Translations under genes and position numbers: made by a program | Shown: piece by piece, positions 7,433-13,978 of the stretch | Layout: every line of letters starts with the position of its first letter | Position numbering within the stretch: position 1 is the stretch's first letter | NCBI GenBank assembly: GCA_005877535.1 | Contig: VBOM01000198.1 | Span: 1-18,185 of the forward strand | Source: Nitrospirota bacterium | Lineage (GTDB): Bacteria; Nitrospirota; Nitrospiria; Nitrospirales; Nitrospiraceae | Direction: 5' to 3' | DNA: 18,185 bases | The notes under the pieces: model-generated | The model's database searches: none | What the model was told of the DNA's origin: nothing | The model's input: only the letters and a program-made list of their open reading frames with translations

Positions 7433-7880
7433 GTCCCCTGTATCCTCCTCTGTTGCAGCCCCTTTCTGCTTTGAACAACTGGCTGTCGTTCTCAGCTTCT
7501 AATGTAGGCGGGATTCGGAAGGCATGCCTCTCAGAACGGCTAGCAGGATGCTGAAAAAGTCCGCCAGCGGCGTTCTCGCTTCGCTCAGAAGCTCAACGTA
7601 CCGAAGCGTACGCCGTCGCCTCTTCGCTCGCTGCGGCCTTGCTGGACAGCCTTTTTGAGCATCCTGCGCGCGGTTCTCCTGTTGTCCTAGATGCGCGGGC
7701 CATTGAATTTCCACCGTGCCACAATAGGTGTTCCGCAGCCTGATAGAGTGAAGAGGCCTTCGTGAGCTTGTCAGAGAGATCCGGTAGAGAGTATTCTTTC
7801 ACGCTCCAAAGGCTTGTGGTCTTGTCCCAAGGCGGACAGGCTCTCCCAGGGATGAACCATCCATTGTTGTGTGTTTTGTG
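7433..7880. other. Gap between gspC and gspE; gspD expected but absent
   Basis: In most T2SS operons gspD directly follows gspC. Here all three plus frames are broken by stops and nothing like a secretin is visible. The gap holds the palindromic element at 7543-7667. Segment 7668-7880 has no recognised gene. A minus-strand frame across 7895-7593 reads through the palindrome and shows no family motif. Confidence 0.6.
7543..7667 (+). repeat. 125-bp palindromic element, copy C (best preserved)
   Basis: The ends are GCAGGATGCTGAAAAAG and CTTTTTGAGCATCCTGC, an inverted pair with one mismatch across 17 bp. The exact centre (7597-7612) is a small stem, CGTAC-CGAAGC-GTACG. The whole element is therefore an extended imperfect palindrome that could fold as DNA or RNA. 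It contains no transposase. Size, terminal inverted repeats and multiple copies fit a MITE-like or REPIN-like non-autonomous element. Degenerate relatives lie at 4216-4462. Confidence 0.8.
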
Positions 7881-9608
7881 ATGAACAACGAACATTCCGG
7901 CCGGCCCCTGTTAGGAGCGATCCTCGAAGACAAATTCGGCTTGACCGAAGCCAAACTGCTTGAGGCGATTAATATTCAAGGGACCAAGGGGGGGCGTCTA
8001 GGGGAAATCTTGATCCGACTCAGAGGGATTACCGAGGATCAACTCCTCCAGGCACTTGCCATTCAATTTGAAATTCCCTGGCTCGCGAATCTTGATGTGA
8101 GCCAGGTCGACCATGAATGGGTCAAAAGGGTTCCGATTCACTTTGCCCGCCGCTATCACGTGCTCCCTCTCAAGACAGAGGATGGATCTGTGCTTGTGGC
8201 GACGACCGATCCCATGGAAACGGCTGCGATGGACGACCTTCGACTGTTGCTCGGCCTTCCGATCAAACCGGTGCTGACGAGCAGTTTGTCGCTCCTGGCC
8301 TGCCTGAATCGTGTGTATGATGAAGCGGCGAGTCCTGCAGGGGCAGAGCAAGTCATGGAGGATATGGCGGCCAGCGAGAGCCTGGATCAAATTGCTCACA
8401 AGTTGGATGAACCACAGGACCTCCTCGATGCCACAGACGAAGCCCCCATCATTCGGTTAGTCAATTCCGTGCTCTTCCAAGCGGTGAAGCAGCGAGCGAG
8501 CGATATTCATTTCGAATCGTTCGAACGGGGGCTGGTCGTTCGGTATCGCATCGACGGAGTGCTCTATCCCGTCTTGACACCACCCAAACATCTACAAGCG
8601 AGTATTATTGCGCGATTGAAAATCATGGCTGGCCTGAACATCGCGGAGAAACGATTGCCGCAGGATGGCCGGTTTCGGATTCGGACTGCGGGGAAGGATG
8701 TCGATCTCCGTGTCTCGGTACTGCCGACCTCACACGGCGAACGGGTGGTCCTACGTCTGTTGGAGAAAGAGAACCGGCTCCTGAATCTGTCGGAGATGGG
8801 TTTTACGCAGGATCGGTTGGGCATCATCCAGCAGCTGATCCAATTGTCACACGGCATCATTCTCGTGACCGGGCCGACCGGGAGCGGCAAGACGACGACG
8901 CTCTACGCAGCATTGACTCACATCAATGCGCCGGACAAGAACATCATTACCGTCGAAGATCCGGTGGAATATCAGCTGCTCGGCGTGGGCCAGATGCAAG
9001 TAAATCCCAAGATCAACCTGACGTTTGCCGCGGGGCTGCGGTCGATCCTCAGGCAAGATCCCGATGTCATCATGATCGGCGAAATACGCGATCGTGAGAC
9101 CGCCGAAATCGCCATTCATGCCTCACTCACGGGGCATTTGGTCTTCTCCACGCTCCATACCAACGATGCAGCGAGCGCAGCCACACGATTGATCGACATG
9201 GGCATCGAACCATTTCTCGTCGCCTCCTCGGTGGTGGCCGTCTTAGCGCAACGGCTCCTGCGGCAGGTCTGTTCGGACTGCAAGCAGCCCTATCACCCGG
9301 ACGATGAAGAACTGATTCGGCTCGGGATCGTCCCGCCGAGGGTGCGCCCCACATTCTATCGTGGAGTCGGATGCCAGACCTGTGCCCAAACCGGCTATCG
9401 AGGCCGAACAGGCATTTTTGAACTCCTCGTGCTGGACGATGAGATCCGCCGCCTCATCGGCAACAAGGCGGACTCGACGTCGATTCGTCAAGCGGCAATG
9501 ACAAAGGGGATGGTGACGTTGAAAGATGAAGGTGCAGAGAAAGTGTTTCACGGGGTGACGACGACCGAGGAGTTGATGCGGATTACCCAACAGGAAGTCG
9601 AGATCTAG
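7881..9608 (+). CDS. gspE: Type II secretion ATPase GspE
   Basis: GspE is the cytoplasmic hexameric ATPase that powers pseudopilus growth. From ATG 7881 it has 575 residues. An N-terminal MshEN/T2SSE-N domain (about 1-145) docks on GspL. The catalytic domain carries RASDIHFESFERG (205-217), RLPQDGRF (258-265), Walker A GPTGSGKT (331-338), the Asp box around ITVEDPVEY, and Walker B DVIMIGEIRDRETA with its Glu. STLHTNDA (His box) follows. A four-Cys zinc motif, CSDC at 464-467 and CQTC at 498-501, is typical of GspE and related ATPases. An in-frame GTG at 7869 would add four residues, but neither start has a strong ribosome binding site. gspF starts 4 nt after the stop. Confidence 0.95.
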   Translation: MNNEHSGRPLLGAILEDKFGLTEAKLLEAINIQGTKGGRLGEILIRLRGITEDQLLQALAIQFEIPWLANLDVSQVDHEWVKRVPIHFARRYHVLPLKTEDGSVLVATTDPMETAAMDDLRLLLGLPIKPVLTSSLSLLACLNRVYDEAASPAGAEQVMEDMAASESLDQIAHKLDEPQDLLDATDEAPIIRLVNSVLFQAVKQRASDIHFESFERGLVVRYRIDGVLYPVLTPPKHLQASIIARLKIMAGLNIAEKRLPQDGRFRIRTAGKDVDLRVSVLPTSHGERVVLRLLEKENRLLNLSEMGFTQDRLGIIQQLIQLSHGIILVTGPTGSGKTTTLYAALTHINAPDKNIITVEDPVEYQLLGVGQMQVNPKINLTFAAGLRSILRQDPDVIMIGEIRDRETAEIAIHASLTGHLVFSTLHTNDAASAATRLIDMGIEPFLVASSVVAVLAQRLLRQVCSDCKQPYHPDDEELIRLGIVPPRVRPTFYRGVGCQTCAQTGYRGRTGIFELLVLDDEIRRLIGNKADSTSIRQAAMTKGMVTLKDEGAEKVFHGVTTTEELMRITQQEVEI

Positions 9609-9612
9609 CAGG

Positions 9613-10851
9613 ATGCCCGTCTATCACTATAAAGGCTATCGAAACGACGGCGGAGCCGCAACTGGCATCATCGATGCCGAGAGCTCGAAGGTTGCGCGCG
9701 TAAAATTGCGGAACGTCGGCGTGTTTCCCACCGATATGGTGGAACAGGGCTCTGCCACGGTCGGTTCAACCACTGGCATTTCTGGCAGATCCTCTGCTGG
9801 AATCGGGCGCCCCCCTGCCCTCAGCACGACCGATGTGGCGATGATGACCCGACAGCTGGCAACGTTGCTGGTGGCTGGTCTTCCGCTGGTCGAGGCGCTC
9901 AGCGTGATGGTGGATCAAACCGAAAAGAAATCGGTGAAGAGCCTCATGGCCGATATCCGCGAAGAAATCCGTGGTGGTGCGTCCTATAGTGCCGTGCTGG
10001 GACGCCACCCTCGCGAGTTCTCCCAGATTTACGTGCACATGGTGCGGGCCGGTGAAGCCAGCGGAGCGTTGGATCAGATCTTATTCCGCCTTGCAGAGTT
10101 TCTGGAAAAGCAGTTGGCGCTCAAGCACAAAGTGACGAATGCCATTCTGTATCCTGCCCTGATGTTGATCGTCGGTGTCTCGGTGCTATTTTTCCTCATG
10201 ACCTTTGTCGTTCCGAAAATCACCGCCGTCTTTACGAGTTTGAAGCAGGCCCTCCCCTGGCCGACAGTCGTGCTGATGAACGTCAGTCATTTTCTTGCAG
10301 ACTATTGGGCGGTGATTCTTGGTGGGGTGGGTGTGATTGTGTGGGCGGTGCGTCGGGCGATGAAGACGGAAGCGGGACAGCTCACGGCCGACCGATGGCT
10401 GCTGAAGCTTCCGCTCATCGGTGAGGTTGCCCGTATGGTCGCCATCTCGCGGCTCACGAGCACGTTGTCCACCTTGTTGGCGAGCGGTGTGCAGTTGTTG
10501 GATGCCATGGAAGTCGCGAAGCGTGTGATGAGTAATCGTGTGCTGGAACATGCGGTTGAGGGGGCCCGACAGAATATACGTGAAGGAGAGACGATTGCCG
10601 AACCGTTGAAGCGCAGCGGAGAATTCCCAGCGCTGGTCACCCACATGATTGCGGTCGGCGAACGGAGCGGTGAAATGGAGGAGATGCTTAGTCGAATCGG
10701 ACAAATCTATGATGGAGAAGTGGAAAGAGTCATTACGCGGTTCACGTCGCTCCTGGAACCGATCATGATCTTGGTCATGGGTGTCTTGGTGTTCTTTATT
10801 GTGGTGGCGATCTTGCTGCCCATCTTTGAGATGGGACAGATGGTTCGCTAG
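9613..10851 (+). CDS. gspF: Type II secretion inner-membrane protein GspF
   Basis: GspF is the polytopic platform protein that works with GspE to extract pseudopilins. It is 412 residues, the normal size. Two homologous T2SSF cytoplasmic domains are visible: about 73-195 (MMTRQLATLLVAGLPLVEAL, then MVRAGEASGALDQIL) and about 275-400 (ISRLTSTLSTLLASGVQLLD, then MIAVGERSGEMEEML). Membrane helices lie at about 178-203, 231-249 and 384-406. The N-terminal YHYKGYRNDGG segment is also typical. The start ATG 9613 is 4 nt after the gspE stop, with AGG right next to it, so coupling to gspE is likely. Confidence 0.95.
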   Translation: MPVYHYKGYRNDGGAATGIIDAESSKVARVKLRNVGVFPTDMVEQGSATVGSTTGISGRSSAGIGRPPALSTTDVAMMTRQLATLLVAGLPLVEALSVMVDQTEKKSVKSLMADIREEIRGGASYSAVLGRHPREFSQIYVHMVRAGEASGALDQILFRLAEFLEKQLALKHKVTNAILYPALMLIVGVSVLFFLMTFVVPKITAVFTSLKQALPWPTVVLMNVSHFLADYWAVILGGVGVIVWAVRRAMKTEAGQLTADRWLLKLPLIGEVARMVAISRLTSTLSTLLASGVQLLDAMEVAKRVMSNRVLEHAVEGARQNIREGETIAEPLKRSGEFPALVTHMIAVGERSGEMEEMLSRIGQIYDGEVERVITRFTSLLEPIMILVMGVLVFFIVVAILLPIFEMGQMVR

Positions 10852-10889
10852 AGGCAGTGATCAGTGGTGGGTCTAACGTGAGGTGTTCG

Positions 10890-11429
10890 ATGAGTGGAAG
10901 AGAGCAGGTCGAGGGCATGTGGAGGATGTGGAGCGGGAAACACCGGCATCGAGGCTTCCTCGCTTCACGCCTCGCGCCTCGCGCCTGCGGTGGAGCCGCC
11001 GGTTTTACGTTCATCGAGATCATGGTTGTGGTGGCCATTCTTGCAATCCTCGCCGCCTTGGTTATCCCTCGCATCATGGGACGGACTGATGATGCCAAGC
11101 GCACGGCGGCAAAAGTTCAAATTAGAAATATCGAAGGTGCCTTACAGCTCTACAAGCTCGACAACGGTGTCTATCCCTCGACTGAACAAGGATTGAAGGC
11201 CTTGGTGGAAAAACCTTCGGTCGGGGTGATCCCAAAGAAGTGGAAGATCGGTGGATATCTTCCAAAACTTCCGGAAGATCCCTGGGCCAACCCCTACAAG
11301 TATCTGAGTCCCAGCCAGAAAGGTGAGTTCAAAGCTGAGTACGAGATTATCTCCCTTGGAACGGATGGAGAAGTGGGTGGCGAAGGGATCAATGCAGATA
11401 TTACCAATTTCAATCTGGATAAAGACTAA
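10890..11429 (+). CDS. gspG: Major pseudopilin GspG
   Basis: GspG is the main subunit of the periplasmic pseudopilus. I choose ATG 10890 (GAGGTG 4-6 nt upstream) over GTG 10857, giving 179 residues. The prepilin peptidase site is G38/F39 with FTFIEIMVVVAILAILAALV following, including Glu at +5. The mature part (141 residues) shows the GspG pattern: VQIRNIEGALQLYKLDNGVY, PSTEQGLKALVEKP, GGYLPKLPEDPWANPYKYLS and SLGTDGEVGGEGINADI, the Asp-rich calcium-binding end. The leader is unusually long at 38 residues, and part of it (ASRLAPRA) is encoded by three 7-bp repeats (10966-10986). An internal ATG at 10917 would shorten it to 29. A 38-nt gap separates it from gspF. Confidence 0.92.
   Translation: MSGREQVEGMWRMWSGKHRHRGFLASRLAPRACGGAAGFTFIEIMVVVAILAILAALVIPRIMGRTDDAKRTAAKVQIRNIEGALQLYKLDNGVYPSTEQGLKALVEKPSVGVIPKKWKIGGYLPKLPEDPWANPYKYLSPSQKGEFKAEYEIISLGTDGEVGGEGINADITNFNLDKD
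10966..10986 (+). repeat. Three tandem heptamers inside the GspG leader
   Basis: CACGCCT, CGCGCCT and CGCGCCT lie head to tail at 10966-10972, 10973-10979 and 10980-10986. They lie within the prepilin leader coding region. A related array lies in the gspH leader. Confidence 0.7.
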
Positions 11430-11436
11430 GCCGGCA

Positions 11437-12084
11437 ATGATCATTGGTCATTCGTCATCTGGTGAAACACACCGGTCGGGCAGGTCTCGCCTTTCGCGCT
11501 TGTCCCGCGGCTCACACCTGACGCCTCACGCCTTACGGTCCTCACGTGGATTCACCATTCTGGAAATCATCGTTGTGCTTTTCTTGCTCGTCGGGTTGCT
11601 TGGGATCATCCTGCCTCGATTTTCGCTGGATGACAGTCTGGGCACTGTTGGCCGGCGGATGGTCGGAACTGTGCGATCCCTTCAGAGTCTTGCCATGTTG
11701 ACCCAAAAGACGGTCCGCCTGTACGTTGATATAGACCAAGGGGTCTACTGGCCGGTGATCCTGGACGGGAACCAAGAAAAGGTGCCGACTGATCCCACCT
11801 GGGCCACGCCGTTGAACCTCCCAGCCACCATTCGCGTTTCGGATATCCTGGCGAGTCAGGGGAAAAAAGAATCCGGTCGGGCCGATCTGTTTTTCTACCC
11901 CACTGGAAGGATTGATCCAGCGACGATGCATTTGGTGGATGCGCGCAACAACATTCTGGCCATTGTCATTGAGCCGGTTACAGGAGCGATCCGCATGAGC
12001 GATGAGCGGATTGAGCCTCCCACGCAACTCAAAATTCTCGATCGGGTAAGGCCGTTGCTTAAGACTGCAGAGGCAGTCAGGTAA
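11437..12084 (+). CDS. gspH: Minor pseudopilin GspH
   Basis: GspH is a minor pseudopilin of the pseudopilus tip region. From ATG 11437, 7 nt after the gspG stop, it has 215 residues; the ribosome binding site is weak and the frame is open further upstream. The leader is 38 residues rich in Ser, Arg and His. The cleavage site is G38/F39 followed by FTILEIIVVLFLLVGLLGII, with Glu at +5. The C-terminal part has the GspH-like beta pattern: RRMVGTVRSLQSLAMLTQKT, RLYVDIDQGVYWPV, LFFYPTGRIDPATMHLVD and IEPVTGAIRM. Assignment to GspH rests on position between gspG and gspI and on this pattern. The leader contains the heptamer array at 11513-11533. Confidence 0.85.
   Translation: MIIGHSSSGETHRSGRSRLSRLSRGSHLTPHALRSSRGFTILEIIVVLFLLVGLLGIILPRFSLDDSLGTVGRRMVGTVRSLQSLAMLTQKTVRLYVDIDQGVYWPVILDGNQEKVPTDPTWATPLNLPATIRVSDILASQGKKESGRADLFFYPTGRIDPATMHLVDARNNILAIVIEPVTGAIRMSDERIEPPTQLKILDRVRPLLKTAEAVR
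11513..11533 (+). repeat. Heptamer array inside the GspH leader
   Basis: CACACCT, GACGCCT and CACGCCT follow each other without gaps at 11513-11519, 11520-11526 and 11527-11533. A decayed TACGGTC unit comes next. The unit matches the CACGCCT type seen in the gspG leader. Confidence 0.65.
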
Positions 12085-12130
12085 TCCCGCTAACACTGAG
12101 AAAGCTGTGTCATCGCAGGATATTCTTCTT

Positions 12131-12547
12131 ATGGGGAGTGAACGGGGGTTCACGTTATTGGAGGTATTAATCGCGCTCGGCATTCTCGCGCTAGCGCTGC
12201 CGATCTTATTGGGACTTCGCAATTGGGATCTGGACCTTCATGCGAGAGCCAAGGAACTCACGACTGCCACGATCCTCGCGCAGGAAAAGTTGGTCGAGAC
12301 GGAGTTGGGGACGCTCTTGCCCCTCGGTGAAACAGGCGGAGAATTTCAGTCGACCCCCCTGGGCTCGCAAGCCACCGCCGAGATCACGAATCGCCCGTCG
12401 AGTTATCGCTGGAAGCGGATTGTGTCCACCACACCATTGCCGATCGTGCGGGAAGTCAAGATTCAGGTTCTGTGGCCGCGAGGAACAACGGAAGAAATGG
12501 TCGAGGTCAGTACCTATGTTTTTTCGACAGGCGCCACGGGGTTCTGA
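12131..12547 (+). CDS. gspI: Minor pseudopilin GspI
   Basis: GspI forms the pseudopilus tip complex with GspJ and GspK. I choose ATG 12131, with AGGA at 12117-12120 upstream, giving 138 residues and a short leader MGSERG before FTLLEVLIALGILALALP (Glu at +5). A GTG at 12107 would add eight residues. Family features seen are the L(A/I)QEKLVETEL segment after the helix and the C-terminal REVKIQVLWPRG, where GspI proteins usually have a V-V-W strand. The last 32 nt overlap gspJ. Confidence 0.88.
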   Translation: MGSERGFTLLEVLIALGILALALPILLGLRNWDLDLHARAKELTTATILAQEKLVETELGTLLPLGETGGEFQSTPLGSQATAEITNRPSSYRWKRIVSTTPLPIVREVKIQVLWPRGTTEEMVEVSTYVFSTGATGF

Positions 12548-13133
12548 GGGCGGGTTTACCCTGATCGAGATCCTGCTGGCGGTGTCTCTGGTCGCCATGA
12601 TGGCCACATTGGTCTTTGGGTCCCTCTATGTCACGATAAGCGCGATCGACGCGGCACGAGCAAACTCGGCCAATGAGCAGATCGTTCGCAGTACCTTACG
12701 TGTCATGACCGATGAGCTGTCGGTCGGCAAGGACGTCCCGACCTTTCCTTGGACGGGGATCAACGGCCAGCAGGACGGTCAGCCTGCGGATTCGGTCGCC
12801 TTTCTCACTATGGGCCAGTTTCGAGGGGCAGAGTCGGCCAACGATACCGAACTGGTTCGTATCGTCTATACCAGAGAGGGCGATCGCCTCCTTCGATTCG
12901 TGCGAAGGAATCTCTACGGTCTGACAGACGAATCCATCGAGCAAGTCGAGCTGGCCACCAAGGTGAAAGGGTTCAACGTGCGCTATTACGACAGCAAGAG
13001 CAATCTCTGGCTGGATGAGTGGGATGGCCGTGGGCACGGGTCTCCGAAAGCGATCTTAATTGAACTGACGCTGCTCCAAGAGCAAGCGGAACTCCAGACC
13101 GTTCGCCAGTGGGTGGCGGTGGGGGCATCATGA
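12516..13133 (+). CDS. gspJ: Minor pseudopilin GspJ
   Basis: GspJ is a minor pseudopilin of the tip complex. The ATG at 12516 lies inside the end of gspI, with GAGGT at 12503-12507, and gives 205 residues. The leader is MFFRQAPRGSEGG, then FTLIEILLAVSLVAMMATLV with Glu at +5. The mature part has typical GspJ features: RSTLRVMTDELS after the helix, a long beta domain with LVRIVYTREGDRLLRFVRR, VKGFNVRYYDSKSNLWLDEW, and PKAILIELTL near the end. The frame is open upstream to 12240, but that part overlaps gspI and is not GspJ-like. The stop TGA overlaps the ATG of the next gene (ATGA). Confidence 0.9.
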   Translation: MFFRQAPRGSEGGFTLIEILLAVSLVAMMATLVFGSLYVTISAIDAARANSANEQIVRSTLRVMTDELSVGKDVPTFPWTGINGQQDGQPADSVAFLTMGQFRGAESANDTELVRIVYTREGDRLLRFVRRNLYGLTDESIEQVELATKVKGFNVRYYDSKSNLWLDEWDGRGHGSPKAILIELTLLQEQAELQTVRQWVAVGAS

Positions 13134-13829
13134 GAACCTCGCCGTTTGCCTGGCCTGAGACACTGAAGTTGAAAGGCGATCCCAGTTGAAGCCGTGCGGG
13201 CAACAATTGGGGTCTTTCAGGTATTGTTAGGACGACTGGTGATAGACTACGCCGTCCAACTACCGGGAGGGGCGCAAGCTGGCGTTGGGCGAGCCTCGGG
13301 ATCTCTGACTATGGCCTCGTGGAACTTACAAGGTCCTGTCGCTGTCAATGGCCATCTCCAGCAGCTGGATCTTGCGACAGTCCTAAAACCCTACGTGAGC
13401 CGAGGGACAGTCCAGGGAGATTTCATACATCAATGGAACAGTACACAAGGCGCCCATGCTGCCCTTAAAGGGGAAGGGACCGTGAAGGTTGAAATCAAAG
13501 ACCTCGCAGTTGAACGGATCGTTGCAGGCACCTCCTCGATCCCCTCGCTCACGTTCGGCCAGATCCAAGCCTCGCTCGCTTGCCGCGATGACGCATGCGA
13601 CGTCACGGAATTGAAGGGAGACGGTGTGGACGGATCGTTTACGGCCCAGGGGCATGTGATGTTGCGGCAGCCGGTGCAGCAGAGCCTTCTGGATCTCACA
13701 GTGACCGTGATTCCCGGCGCCGGATTTGCGCAAAAAGCGGCGAGCCTCTCGCTGCCGCCGTTCCAGCCCGGAACCCCCTTTACATTCAAGCTGGTGGGGC
13801 CGATCATGAATGCGAGAGTGGCGCTCTAA
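13130..13829 (+). pseudogene. gspN: GspN-like protein, N-terminal region deleted and frameshifted
   Basis: GspN is a periplasm-facing T2SS accessory protein with one N-terminal membrane helix and a repetitive beta domain. A start ATG at 13130 overlaps the gspJ stop and encodes MRTSPFAWPETLK, then about six codons to a TGA at 13187-13189. The GspN-like C-terminal part is in another frame, open from 13173 (first possible start GTG 13194, 211 residues). It shows LLGRLVIDYAVQLPGG, ASGSLTMASWNLQGP, GTVQGDFIHQWN and a closing PFTFKLVGPIMNARVAL. No membrane helix or signal is left between the two parts, so an out-of-frame deletion near 13166-13175 is the simplest reading. The DxxC-rich LACRDDACDV at the middle is notable. 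If translated from 13194 the product would stay in the cytoplasm. Confidence 0.7.
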
Positions 13830-13834
13830 CAGGC

Positions 13835-13957
13835 GGCGTGACGTGCGAGAAAGGCGGGATATGCGAGACGGGACAAGATTGCGCAGATCGTTGTTCCAAG
13901 CAATTTCGATGGTCTTCCGCGTCTCGCGTGTCTCGCCAATCTCGCCCGTCCCGCGCC
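13835..13957. repeat. Long imperfect inverted repeat between gspN and gspL
   Basis: The left arm (13835-13870) contains GCGAGAAAGGCGGGATATGC and GCGAGACG. The right arm (13920-13957), read on the minus strand, contains GCGAGATTGGCGAGACACGC and GCGAGACG in the same order. The arms are about 36-38 nt, the loop about 49 nt. The right arm is itself four 9-bp units starting TCTCGC or TCCCGC (13922-13957). In the mRNA this would form a large stem-loop just before the gspL ribosome binding site. Confidence 0.7.
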
Positions 13958-13978
13958 GGTCATGAGGAGGGAACAGGG

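Noticed and set aside
7593..7895. Minus-strand open frame across the gspC-gspE gap
   Set aside because: It reads through the palindromic element and into the gspE start, shows no family motif, and has no convincing ribosome binding site.
10857..10889. GTG 10857 as the GspG start
   Set aside because: ATG 10890 has a properly spaced GAGGTG, and the extra residues look like intergenic sequence.
11142..12222. Large minus-strand frames opposite gspH/gspG and other gsp genes
   Set aside because: They mirror well-supported pseudopilin genes and show no domain signatures.
12240..12515. N-terminal extension of GspJ
   Set aside because: It overlaps gspI in another frame, is Arg/Ser-rich, and precedes a normal leader with its own ribosome binding site at 12516.
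13595..13978. N-terminal extension of GspL
   Set aside because: This open frame overlaps gspN and the inverted repeat; the PilM-like fold begins just after the AGGAGG at 13965.
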